Assembly: GCF_040813715.1 (NCBI RefSeq)
Contig: NZ_JBFOCH010000022.1
Source: Mesorhizobium_K marinum
GTDB lineage: Bacteria > Pseudomonadota > Alphaproteobacteria > Rhizobiales > Rhizobiaceae
DNA length: 64,000 nt
Direction: 5' to 3' (one strand)
Part shown: in pieces, positions 9,670-19,106 of the stretch
Numbering within the stretch: position 1 is the first letter of the stretch
How the letters are laid out: the number at the start of each line of letters is the position of its first letter
Position numbers and translations under genes: made by a program
Notes under the pieces: generated by a model
The model's database searches: none
The model's input: the letters and a program-made list of their open reading frames with translations, nothing else
Told to the model about the DNA's origin: nothing

Positions 9670-11149
9670 CTAGACCAGCGTCCACGCGACACCGGCGAGC
9701 GCCGCCACGACAAGTACCGCGATCATGTTCGCCTTGTAGCGGATCAGCGCGACGCCCGCGCCGAAGGCGATCAGCGCCGCGGCGGCGTCAAGCGTCGCCA
9801 ACCGGGGCATCGGCAGATGCAGCGGCCCAAGCGCGACATCGCCGACGCTGGCAAACAGCACATGCATGGCGAACCAGAGCCCCAGGCTTGCGATGACGCC
9901 GACGACGGCGGCCGTCACCGCGGCCAGCGCGCCGGACAGCCAGCGCACGCCGCGTAGCGTCTCGACATAGGGGGCGCCGACGAAAATCCACAGGAAGCAC
10001 GGCACGAAGGTGAACCAGAGCGTCACCCCTGCGCCCATCATCCCACCGGCCAGCGGCTCCCAGCCGGACAGGCGCGCGCCACCGAGAAAGCCGACGAACA
10101 CCAGCACCAGGATCAGCGGACCGGGGGTCGTCTCGGCGAGGCCGAGGCCCGTCAGCATCTCGTCCGGCTTCAACCAGCCGTGGATCTCGACCGCCTGCTG
10201 GGCGACATAGGCGAGCACGGCATAGGCCCCGCCGAAAGTGACTGTCGCCATCTTGGAGAAGAACTCCGCCTCGGCGGCGAACACATGGCCCCTGCCAAAA
10301 ACCAGCAGGATCGCAACCAGCGGGCCGAACCAGATCGCCAGCCAGACCGCGAGCGTCGACACGAAACGCACCGCGCTCGGCTGGGTCCACTCGGGCATTG
10401 CCGCCACATCGTCTATTCGTCTCGCCTCCCCTGCTCCGCTCCCGCCGGACAAATGGCCAAGCGCACCGGCGAGGGCCGCCGCGCCGATCACCAGGGGAAA
10501 CGGCAGCTTCAGGAAGGCGATCGCAACGAACGCGGCCACCGCCATGAGCGCCATGGCCAGGCTGCCGATCGCCCGCCTGGCGACCCGGATCAACGCTTCC
10601 AGGACCACCGCCAGCACCGCCGCCTTCAGGCCGAACAGCAGTCCCTGAATCACCGGCACGTGGCCCAGCATGGCGTAGAGAGCCGACAGCAGCACGATGA
10701 CGGCCGCACCCGGCAGAACGAAAAGCAGCCCGGCCACGAGTCCACCGCGCACCCCATGCAGCAGCCAGCCGACATAGGTGGCGAGTTGCATGGCTTCCGG
10801 CCCCGGCAGGAGCATGCAGTAGTTCAGCGCGTGCAGGAAACGCTTCTCGTCCAGCCACCGCTTCTCGTCGACCAGGATACGGTGCATCAGCGCGATCTGG
10901 CCGGCCGGCCCGCCGAAAGACAGCAGGCCGATGCGGCCGAAGGCGCGCGTTGTTTCGGANNNNNNNNNNNNNNNNNNNNNNNNNNNNNNNNNNNNNNNNN
11001 NNNNNNNNNNNNNNNNNNNNNNNNNNNNNNNNNNNNNNNNNNNNNNNNNNNNNNNNGGCCGGCCCGCCGAAAGACAGCAGGCCGATGCGGCCGAAGGCGC
11101 GCGTCGTTTCGGAGAACGAGGGGGCCGGCCCCTCCAGGTTGGTGTTCAT
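9670..11149 (-). CDS. chrA: Chromate transporter ChrA, two-domain CHR family (contains a 97-N gap)
   Basis: ChrA exports chromate from the cytoplasm. The protein is mostly hydrophobic with two homologous halves, each carrying the CHR signature: FGRIGLLSFGGPAGQIALMH in the first half and ATVTFGGAYAVLAYVAQQAV in the second. A further segment LNYCMLLPGPEAMQLATY is typical. The gap 10960-11056 is flanked by a 57-bp duplication (10903-10959 equals 11057-11113 with one change). Collapsing it gives an uninterrupted 441-residue protein. The start at 11149 lies one base from the stop of the ChrB-like gene, so they are one operon. A leftover Leu/Val-rich C-terminal helix ends just before the convergent prs gene. 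Confidence 0.93.
10960..11056. other. Assembly gap (97 N) inside chrA with duplicated flanks
   Basis: The 57 bases before the gap recur after it with one C/T difference. The true gap length is probably negative, that is, overlapping contigs. Confidence 0.9.
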
Positions 11150-11150
11150 C

Positions 11151-11963
11151 TCACGCCGCCCTTGCCGGCCAGTTGTGCGTCTCGTCTCTCGCATGCCGAC
11201 ACCAGCCGTAGAGCCCGTCGTAGACGATCATCCCCTTCTCCAGTTGGGCGTGATCGTCGTCCTCGACGGCCGAAAGGCCAAGCGACAGGGCAAGAAGTCC
11301 CGCGGCCTGCGGCTCAAGGTCAAGCCGCGCCGTGTCGGCTCCCCGCACGATGCGGGCAAGGTGCAGGAGCGCGGGATCCGTCAGGCGGAACTCCGACAGC
11401 AACGTGTCGAAGGTGCATTCGTCGGCGCGGTGCGAATAGTCGACGCCCACGATGTCGAAGGGGATGGCGCCGATCTCGTCTGCGACGTCCCTGACCCATT
11501 CCGCCGCGACGAAATGAACGACCGCGAGCGGATCGATGAAGCGCCGGATCAGCCAGGGGCAGGCAATGCGGTCGACTTTCGGCCGCGTCCGCGTCACCCA
11601 TTCGCTCGAGCGCTGCGTTGCCGGGTCCAGTCCGGGCGCGGTTCGCGCCAGCACCGGACCACCCGCCTCCTCCCATGCATCGATCCCGCCTTCGAGCATC
11701 TGCGCATCCGCGCCGGCGGCGCGCAGCTTCGCCAGCGCGATCTCGCTGACATTGTGCCCGTGGGCGCAATAGACGACGATCCGGCGTCCTCCGGGTAACA
11801 GGGGCAGCCATTGATCGACTTTCGTGTGGTCGCGCCAGAGGCTGGCCGCGATTCGTGTCGGCGCCTCGGCGAAGACCGTGTCTCGGCGCACGTCAACGAT
11901 CAGCGGGCATTTTTCGGCGCCGACGAGGCGGATCAATTCTTGCGATGAGATCATCCTGGGCAT
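11151..11963 (-). CDS. chrB: Rhodanese-ChrB fusion (sulfurtransferase/chromate resistance protein)
   Basis: This is a 270-residue two-domain protein. Residues about 1-110 form a rhodanese domain with LIVDVRRDTVFAEAPTRIA and the catalytic-loop cysteine in VVYCAHGHNVSEIAL. Residues about 125-270 are the ChrB C-terminal domain with KVDRIACPWLIRRFIDPLAV and FDIVGVDYSHRADECTFDTL. Classical ChrB is a chromate-sensing regulator with an N-terminal DNA-binding domain; here rhodanese replaces it. The ATG at 11963 has GGAGG upstream, whereas an upstream in-frame start would add 37 residues of no recognisable domain. chrA follows after one base. A link to reduction or sulfur handling of chromate is an inference. 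Confidence 0.9.
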   Translation of the reverse strand: MPRMISSQELIRLVGAEKCPLIVDVRRDTVFAEAPTRIAASLWRDHTKVDQWLPLLPGGRRIVVYCAHGHNVSEIALAKLRAAGADAQMLEGGIDAWEEAGGPVLARTAPGLDPATQRSSEWVTRTRPKVDRIACPWLIRRFIDPLAVVHFVAAEWVRDVADEIGAIPFDIVGVDYSHRADECTFDTLLSEFRLTDPALLHLARIVRGADTARLDLEPQAAGLLALSLGLSAVEDDDHAQLEKGMIVYDGLYGWCRHARDETHNWPARAA

Positions 11964-12074
11964 GGCTTTCCTCCGCACAGTCCTGCGAAGGCGGAACTTG
12001 GGCCATCCGGCCTCACGGGGAGTCCACCATGCCCCCGAATTGCGAATTCTATTTGAAAGCGCGCGCTGCTTCAA

Positions 12075-12839
12075 TCACCGAAGGACGCCGTCCAGGATCG
12101 GCAGGCTGATGATGGCGGCCGCGGCGATCAGGCTGTAGCAGGTGCGCCTGAAAACGGCCTCGTTGGCGCGGCTGAACAGGCGCGCCCCGGCGAACAGTCC
12201 GAAGCCGAACGAGGGGCCGATGATCATAGACAGCGTTACCGATTCCGGCGTGATAATTCCCGCCGTCAGGTAGGCCGCGACCGACAGCACGCTCGAAATC
12301 GCGAAATAGAGCACGATGTTGGCGCGGACCGTCTGCGGCGAGATGGCCGCGCCCAGCCAGTAGGCGACGACCGGCGGACCGCCGACCTGGGCCGCCCCGG
12401 AGAACAGGCCCGACAGGAGCCCGACCGAGCCGGTCAGACCGGCATGCGGGCGACCGTGATAGCGCCATCCCGACATCAAGAGCGCAAGCAGTGCGACGAC
12501 GATACCGACGATCGCCCAGCGGATGACGATGCCGTCGACATGGGTCAGCAGGTAGGTGCCCACCGGGACGCCGAGCGCCGCGCCAGCCGCCATCACGCCG
12601 ACATTGGCGCGGTCCGCGTTGCGCCATGCCTTGGGGATGAGGGCCGGCGTCAGCACGAGGTCGACGATCAGCAGCAGCGGCACGGCCAGCTTCGGCCCGA
12701 TGATCGAGCTGGCGATCGGCACGAAGATGAGAGCGCCGCCAAATCCCGAGAATCCCCGTGCGCATCCGGCCACCAGCGCGGTGACCGCAAGCACCGCGAG
12801 GCTGCCCGCCGATAGATTGACCGGAACAAGTTCGTGCAT
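12075..12839 (-). CDS. Sulfite exporter TauE/SafE-family membrane protein
   Basis: This 254-residue protein has about eight predicted hydrophobic helices and the TauE/SafE repeats: GCARGFSGFGGALIFVP in the first half and LSGLFSGAAQVGGPPVVAYW in the second. The family exports sulfite, sulfoacetate or other small organic/sulfur anions. It lies 111 bp upstream of the rhodanese-ChrB gene on the same strand and may be co-transcribed with it. Chromate is a sulfate analogue, so a cluster joining ChrA, a rhodanese and a TauE transporter suggests oxyanion or sulfur stress handling. The actual substrate is unknown. Confidence 0.85.
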   Translation of the reverse strand: MHELVPVNLSAGSLAVLAVTALVAGCARGFSGFGGALIFVPIASSIIGPKLAVPLLLIVDLVLTPALIPKAWRNADRANVGVMAAGAALGVPVGTYLLTHVDGIVIRWAIVGIVVALLALLMSGWRYHGRPHAGLTGSVGLLSGLFSGAAQVGGPPVVAYWLGAAISPQTVRANIVLYFAISSVLSVAAYLTAGIITPESVTLSMIIGPSFGFGLFAGARLFSRANEAVFRRTCYSLIAAAAIISLPILDGVLR

Positions 12840-12950
12840 CCGCTGCGCCGGACCGTGACCTCAAGACTTCCGGCGTGATAGACAAGGCTGGCGGCGGATG
12901 CGAGCGGCCACAGCCGCTTTTGCAGGCTGCCAGGACCCGAATCGCCCGTC

Positions 12951-12979
12951 TTGCGCCGTTCGCCGCCTTCCGCTATAGG
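12951..12979 (+). promoter_or_regulatory. Predicted promoter of rplY
   Basis: TTGCGC (12951-12956), a 17-bp spacer, then TATAGG (12974-12979). It lies about 127 bp before the rplY ATG at 13106 and fits the alphaproteobacterial housekeeping consensus. Confidence 0.5.
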
Positions 12980-13105
12980 ACCGCCACCCGCGTAGACACC
13001 CTTGGAGGCAACGCGGACGAGGGCCGCGAATTCGCGGCTTTCGACATTTTCGGCAGACCGCTCCGGCGGCGACGGAAATGCTCCAGCAACGCGAAAGGAA
13101 AAGCC

Positions 13106-13747
13106 ATGAGCCACGATACGTACGAGCTCAAGGCCGAAGCGCGCGAACAGGTCGGTAAGGGGTCCGCCCGTGCAGTTCGCCGCGACGGTAAAGTGCCTGC
13201 AGTCATCTACGGCGACAAGCAGCCTCCCCTGGCCATCGCCCTGTCCTACAAGGACATCTTCTACAAGATCCACGGCGGCGGGTTCCTGACCACGGTCGCC
13301 ACGATCGACGTCGGCGGCAAGAAGATCCAGGTCCTGCCGAAGGACTATCAGCTCGACCCGGTTCGCGACTTCCCGATGCATGTCGACTTCCTGCGCGTCG
13401 GCAAGAACACCGAGGTGAACGTCGACGTTCCCGTGCACTTCATCAACGAGGAGAAGTCGCCCGGCATCAAGCGCGGCGGTGTCCTGAACATCGTGCGCCA
13501 CGAGGTCGAGTTCCACTGCCCGGCCAATGCGATCCCGGAGTTCATCACCGTCGATCTCGCCGGCGCCGAAATCGGCGATTCGATCCACATCTCGGCAGTC
13601 ACGCTGCCGGCCGGCGTCAAGCCGGTCATCGCCGACCGCGACTTCACCATCGCGACGATCGCCGGTTCGGCGGCGATGAAGCCGGAAACGACCGAGACGG
13701 CCGAGGCCGAAGAGGCCGAGGACAAGGCGGAAGCCGAAGAGAAGTAA
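13106..13747 (+). CDS. rplY: 50S ribosomal protein L25/general stress protein Ctc
   Basis: This 213-residue protein is the long Ctc form: an L25 domain that binds 5S rRNA (about residues 1-95, with ARAVRRDGKVPAVIYGD) plus the C-terminal TL5/Ctc beta domain (FPMHVDFLRVGKNTEVNVDV, FHCPANAIPEFITVDL). It ends in a low-complexity Glu/Ala tail. The ATG at 13106 follows AAAGGAAAA; the frame is open upstream but lacks family similarity there. pth starts 28 bp after its stop, the common rplY-pth pair. Confidence 0.95.
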   Translation: MSHDTYELKAEAREQVGKGSARAVRRDGKVPAVIYGDKQPPLAIALSYKDIFYKIHGGGFLTTVATIDVGGKKIQVLPKDYQLDPVRDFPMHVDFLRVGKNTEVNVDVPVHFINEEKSPGIKRGGVLNIVRHEVEFHCPANAIPEFITVDLAGAEIGDSIHISAVTLPAGVKPVIADRDFTIATIAGSAAMKPETTETAEAEEAEDKAEAEEK

Positions 13748-13775
13748 GGATTTCGCGCCCCGGAGGACCGGATCG

Positions 13776-14513
<738 letters not shown>

Positions 14514-14637
14514 CGGCCGGCCCGTCCAACGCGAAGGTAGTGGAAACGTCGTCGGCAGGGCTCCGCCGGCGCAAAGGTCGCGCGCATATCGTCGACCCCC
14601 ATCGCAATCTTGAAACTGCGACCTTCGGGGGTTAAAT

Positions 14638-14666
14638 CACGAAAACACGAAGTTCGTGTTTTCGTG
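14638..14666. promoter_or_regulatory. Perfect 14-bp inverted repeat upstream of the antitoxin gene (putative autoregulatory operator)
   Basis: Arms 14638-14651 and 14653-14666 are exact inverse complements around a single central G. Each arm itself contains two copies of the hexamer CACGAA (or TTCGTG), so four half-sites are arranged symmetrically. It ends 9 bp before the antitoxin ATG, a position typical of operators bound by ribbon-helix-helix antitoxins. Confidence 0.7.
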
Positions 14667-14675
14667 GAGCTGGAT

Positions 14676-14948
14676 ATGAAAAACGTCACGATCTCGATGG
14701 ACGATGAACTGGCGCACCTGACCAGGGTTGCAGCGGCAAAGGCTGGCAAGAGCGTTTCCAAGTTCCTGGCGGAAGCGGCGCGGGAGAAGATTGCGGGTGA
14801 CGCTCGCGGCCATGCCCCCGACCGCAACGTGCAACTAGATGCTATCGAGCGTTTTCTGGCAGGTCCCCCCTTGAATATTTCTGGCGATGGCCGGATGCCC
14901 AGAGCCGAGGAACGCAACCTGCGGGGCTGGCAGAGTGGTATTCGTTGA
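14676..14948 (+). CDS. vapB: Ribbon-helix-helix antitoxin, VapB-like
   Basis: This 90-residue protein starts with a ribbon-helix-helix DNA-binding domain: strand MKNVTISMDDEL then helices LTRVAAAKAGKSVSKFLAEA. The remainder is a polar, probably disordered toxin-binding tail (GHAPDRNVQLDAIERFLAGP). It should bind and neutralise the PIN toxin encoded next and repress the operon through the palindrome just upstream. The 3' end overlaps the toxin gene by 14 bp. It sits between the housekeeping genes pth and ychF, which suggests acquisition as a cassette. Confidence 0.82.
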   Translation: MKNVTISMDDELAHLTRVAAAKAGKSVSKFLAEAAREKIAGDARGHAPDRNVQLDAIERFLAGPPLNISGDGRMPRAEERNLRGWQSGIR

Positions 14949-15372
14949 CACCAACATCTACTTCCACGCCCATGACGTCCGGCTGCCGGAGAAGCAGGCG
15001 GCTTGTCGGTCATGGCTAGTCGCTCTTGGCGCGCGGCGCCTTGGCAAGACAAATCTGCAAGTCGCCAACGATTTTGCAGACGTCGTCCTTCGGAAGCGTC
15101 GCGACATCAGCCCGGACATCGTCTTCAGTCTGGTTGACGATATCCTGGTTTGGGGATCGGCGCCGATCGACAGCGAAACAGTTGCGACGGCGCAGGCGAT
15201 TCACCTCCGCTACGGCTATTCCTGGTGGGACTGCCTGCTGCTCGCATCCGCGATCCAGCTTGGCTGCACGCACTTCCTCTCCGAGGATTTGCAGGACGGG
15301 CAGCGCATCGACACCTTGACGATCGTCGATCCTTTCGCCCATAGCCCTGAGCAAATTCTGATCTCCCGATAG
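14935..15372 (+). CDS. vapC: PIN-domain ribonuclease toxin, VapC-like
   Basis: This 145-residue PIN-domain protein probably cleaves RNA when freed from its antitoxin. The acidic metal-binding residues are visible: D-x-N in VVFVDTNIYFHAHD, an internal Asp in VANDFADVVLR, Asp in YSWWDCLLLASA and the acidic pair in FLSEDLQDG. The GTG at 14935 puts the first Asp at residue 5, normal for VapC; an ATG at 14887 would add 16 residues without similarity. It overlaps vapB by 14 bp in another frame, as is usual in such modules. ychF starts 12 bp after its stop. Confidence 0.83.
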   Translation: MVFVDTNIYFHAHDVRLPEKQAACRSWLVALGARRLGKTNLQVANDFADVVLRKRRDISPDIVFSLVDDILVWGSAPIDSETVATAQAIHLRYGYSWWDCLLLASAIQLGCTHFLSEDLQDGQRIDTLTIVDPFAHSPEQILISR

Positions 15373-15384
15373 GACTGCACCACC

Positions 15385-16488
15385 ATGGGCTTCAAATGCG
15401 GCATCGTCGGCCTGCCGAACGTCGGCAAGTCGACCCTCTTCAACGCGCTGACGCGCACGGCTGCCGCGCAGGCCGCCAACTATCCCTTCTGCACCATCGA
15501 GCCGAACACCGGCGAGGTTGCGGTGCCCGACCCCCGCCTGAAGAAGATCGCCGGGATCGCCGGATCCAAGGAGATCATCCCGACTCGCATCTCCTTCGTC
15601 GACATCGCCGGCCTCGTGCGCGGCGCCTCCAAGGGCGAAGGGCTCGGCAACCAGTTCCTCGCCAATATCCGCGAGGTCGACGCCATCGTGCATGTGCTGC
15701 GCTGCTTCGAGGATGACGACATCACCCATGTCGAGGGCCGCATCGACCCGGTCGCCGACGCCGATACGGTCGAGACCGAACTGATGCTGTCCGACCTCGA
15801 GAGCCTGGAGCGCCGCATCGTCAACGTGCGCAAGCGCGCGCAGGCGAAGGACAAGGAGTCCATGACGGTGCTGCCGGTAATGGAGCAGGCGCTGGCGCTG
15901 CTGCAGGACGGCAAGCCGGCGCGCGTCATGCTGAAGGGTATCGCAATCGAGGACCTGCGCATCCTGCAGGGCCTCAACCTGCTGACCGCGCATCCCGTCC
16001 TCTATGTCTGCAACGTCGCGGAGAAGGACGCCGCAACCGGCAATGACCATACGAAGGCCGTCGAGAAGATGGCCGAGGCGCAGGGCGCGCGCACCGTCGT
16101 CATCTCGGCGGCGATCGAGGCCGAGGTCGCACAGCTTCCGGACGACGAGGAACTGGAGTTCCTGGCATCCATGGGTCTGGACGAGCCTGGCTTGGACAAG
16201 CTGATCCGCGCCGGCTACGAACTGCTCAACCTGATCACCTATTTCACCGCCGGGCCGAAGGAGACGCGGGCCTGGACGATCAGCAAGGGCACCAAGGCAC
16301 CGGGTGCTGCCGGCGTCATCCACACCGACTTCGAGCGCGGCTTCATCCGCGCCCAGACCATCGCCTATGACGATTTCGTCACGCTCGGCGGCGAGGTGGC
16401 GGCCAAGGAGGCCGGCAAGGCGCGCGACGAAGGCAAGGAATACATCGTCCAGGACGGCGACGTGATGCTGTTCAAGTTCAACACCTGA
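15385..16488 (+). CDS. ychF: Ribosome-binding ATPase YchF/OLA1
   Basis: This 367-residue Obg-family P-loop ATPase has the G1 motif GLPNVGKSTLFNALT (residues about 8-22), RISFVDIAGLVRGASKGEGLG (switch II) and NxxE in VCNVAEKDA in place of the GTP-specific NKxD. The latter explains the family's ATP preference. The TGS domain is C-terminal (LITYFTAGPKETRAWTI, FERGFIRAQTIAYDDF). YchF binds ribosomes and modulates stress responses, including oxidative stress. It normally follows pth directly; here the vapBC-like pair lies between. Confidence 0.97.
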   Translation: MGFKCGIVGLPNVGKSTLFNALTRTAAAQAANYPFCTIEPNTGEVAVPDPRLKKIAGIAGSKEIIPTRISFVDIAGLVRGASKGEGLGNQFLANIREVDAIVHVLRCFEDDDITHVEGRIDPVADADTVETELMLSDLESLERRIVNVRKRAQAKDKESMTVLPVMEQALALLQDGKPARVMLKGIAIEDLRILQGLNLLTAHPVLYVCNVAEKDAATGNDHTKAVEKMAEAQGARTVVISAAIEAEVAQLPDDEELEFLASMGLDEPGLDKLIRAGYELLNLITYFTAGPKETRAWTISKGTKAPGAAGVIHTDFERGFIRAQTIAYDDFVTLGGEVAAKEAGKARDEGKEYIVQDGDVMLFKFNT

Positions 16489-16568
16489 CAGGCGACGGCG
16501 GCGGCTGTCGCCCTTGCGTCGCCCGTGAAGCCGGTTCAAATTATCGTACAAGCTTGAACAGGATGCCG

Positions 16569-17048
16569 ATGGACAAGATCGCTCCGGCAATTGCCAGGAA
16601 ATGGGCCTTCGAGGATTTCGCCGAAGGCGTCACGATCGACCTCGGCGCCAAGGACGTCACCGCAGCCGAGATCGTCGATTTCGCAAGCGAGTTCGATCCG
16701 CAGCCGATGCACCTCGACGAGTCAGCCGGGCAGGCCAGCATCCTCGGCGGCCTGTCGGCGTCGGGCTGGCACACCTGCTCGATGTTCATGCGGCTGCTCT
16801 GCGACGCGATCCTGCTCGACTCGACCTCGCAGGGCGCACCGGGCGTCGATCACATCCGGTGGAAGAAGCCGGTTCTCGCCGGCGATCGGCTGAGCGGCCA
16901 GGCCACCATCGTCGCGACCCGCCCTTCCAAATCGAGACCGACCCTCGGCCTCGTGACGATGCGCTCCGAACTGGTCAACCAGCGCGGCGAGACCGTCCTC
17001 GAGCTGGAAAACACCGGCATGTTCCTCAAGCGCGGGGCAGCGGCATGA
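16569..17048 (+). CDS. MaoC-like (R)-specific enoyl-CoA hydratase/dehydratase, first of a pair
   Basis: This 159-residue hot-dog-fold protein has the hydratase-2 motif FASEFDPQPMHLDESAG, whose Asp and His (D-P-Q-P-x-H) are the catalytic pair, followed by GGLSASGWHTCSMFMRL. It would hydrate trans-2-enoyl-CoA or a related acyl thioester. Two ATGs (16563 and 16569) are possible; 16569 has better spacing to AGG. The stop overlaps the start of a second MaoC gene (ATGA), so the two subunits may form a heteromer. The substrate is not predictable. Confidence 0.86.
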   Translation: MDKIAPAIARKWAFEDFAEGVTIDLGAKDVTAAEIVDFASEFDPQPMHLDESAGQASILGGLSASGWHTCSMFMRLLCDAILLDSTSQGAPGVDHIRWKKPVLAGDRLSGQATIVATRPSKSRPTLGLVTMRSELVNQRGETVLELENTGMFLKRGAAA

Positions 17049-17515
17049 CGCACGATCCCGCGCTCGACGCATTCTTCGAGATCGGCGTCGCCGTTCCGCT
17101 CGGCGCCCACACCTTCGACGCCGACGGCATCAAGGCCTTCGCCAGAAAATACGACCCGCAGCCCTTCCACCTGAACGAGCAGGCTGCCAAGAACAGCGTT
17201 TTTGGCGGCCTTTGCGCTTCCGGCTGGCATACCGCCGCCGCGTGGATGAAGCGCAACCTGGCCACGTCCGGCAAGGCATGGGCCGGCGAAGGCCCCGCCC
17301 CCGAGTTCGGGCCGTCGCCTGGGATCACCGGCCTGAAATGGCTGAAGCCCGTCTACGCCGGCGAGACAGTCGCCTACAGCCGGACCGCCCTGTCACACCG
17401 CGCCATCGCCTCCCGGCCGGGCTGGCGGGTGCTTACCGTGCGTGCCGAAGGTATCGATTCCAGAGGCGACAAGGTCATCGAGTTCGACAGCGCAGTGCTG
17501 GTCAAGGTGGATTGA
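17045..17515 (+). CDS. MaoC-like dehydratase, second of a pair
   Basis: This 156-residue hot-dog-fold protein is a paralogue of the preceding gene. It has FARKYDPQPFHLNEQAAKNS with the catalytic D-x4-H arrangement retained and GGLCASGWHTAAAWMKR. The ATG lies inside the previous stop (ATGA), implying coupled translation. Both copies keep the catalytic motif, unlike many heteromeric pairs where one subunit loses it. A role in fatty-acid or phenylacetyl-type CoA metabolism is possible but not shown by the neighbours. Confidence 0.86.
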   Translation: MTHDPALDAFFEIGVAVPLGAHTFDADGIKAFARKYDPQPFHLNEQAAKNSVFGGLCASGWHTAAAWMKRNLATSGKAWAGEGPAPEFGPSPGITGLKWLKPVYAGETVAYSRTALSHRAIASRPGWRVLTVRAEGIDSRGDKVIEFDSAVLVKVD

Positions 17516-17567
17516 GGCAGCCGGCCGCACTCTGGGGCGCGGCAACCGAACCCGCGTCCTGCGGCCC

Positions 17568-18113
17568 TCAGTGCCCCTCGAAGGCGATCAGCGTCCGCAC
17601 GTCAACGCCGAGATTTTCAAGCTTCTTGCGCCCGCCGAGATCCGGCAGGTCGATCACGAAGCACGCCGCGACGATGTCCGCGCCCATCTGGCTGAGCAGC
17701 TTCACGGCGCCTTCTGCCGTGCCGCCGGTGGCGATCAGGTCGTCGACGAGGATGACCTTCTCGCCCGGCGCCACCGCGTCCTTGTGCATCTCCATCTCGT
17801 CCAGCCCGTATTCCAGGCTGTAGGCGACGCGCACCGTCTCGTGCGGCAGCTTGCCCTTCTTGCGGATCGGAACGAAGCCGGCCGAAAGCTGGTGCGCGAT
17901 CGCACCTCCCAGGATGAAGCCCCGCGCCTCGATCCCGGCGATCTTGTCGACCTTCAGGCCGACATAGGGATGCACCAGCTCGTCAATCGCCCGTCGGAAG
18001 GCGCGCGCATTGCCGAGCAGCGTGGTGATGTCGCGGAACAGGATGCCCGGCTTCGGGTAGTCCGGAATGGTCCGGATCGACGCGAGCAGCGTGTCTTCGA
18101 GGGTGGTTTTCAT
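17568..18113 (-). CDS. apt: Adenine phosphoribosyltransferase
   Basis: Apt salvages adenine to AMP using PRPP. The protein has 181 residues with the N-terminal IRTIPDYPKPGILFRDITTL, IAGIEARGFILGGAIA, and the PRPP loop VILVDDLIATGGTAEGAV. The ATG at 18113 gives the standard N-terminus MKTTLEDTLLASIR; the open frame beyond it is not coding. It is the gene after petABC on the same strand, but a strong terminator lies between (18152-18185), so it probably has its own promoter. Confidence 0.96.
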   Translation of the reverse strand: MKTTLEDTLLASIRTIPDYPKPGILFRDITTLLGNARAFRRAIDELVHPYVGLKVDKIAGIEARGFILGGAIAHQLSAGFVPIRKKGKLPHETVRVAYSLEYGLDEMEMHKDAVAPGEKVILVDDLIATGGTAEGAVKLLSQMGADIVAACFVIDLPDLGGRKKLENLGVDVRTLIAFEGH

Positions 18114-18151
18114 CGGATCGGCCCCAGCGCCCCCTAGTTTTGCCGGCACAG

Positions 18152-18185
18152 GCGGAAAAAGAAAAGGGCGCATGCCGCGCCCTTT
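18152..18185 (-). terminator. Rho-independent terminator of petABC
   Basis: On the minus strand a perfect 9-bp stem (18163-18171 with 18177-18185, 5-base loop) is followed by a T-rich run (18152-18162). It lies 22 bp after the cytochrome c1 stop. This is the clearest intrinsic terminator in the window. Confidence 0.82.
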
Positions 18186-18207
18186 CTCAATTCGATGGCC
18201 GTCCCGC

Positions 18208-19074
<867 letters not shown>

Positions 19075-19106
19075 CGGAAATATCCCTCTCACGCTTTCCG
19101 GTCCGC

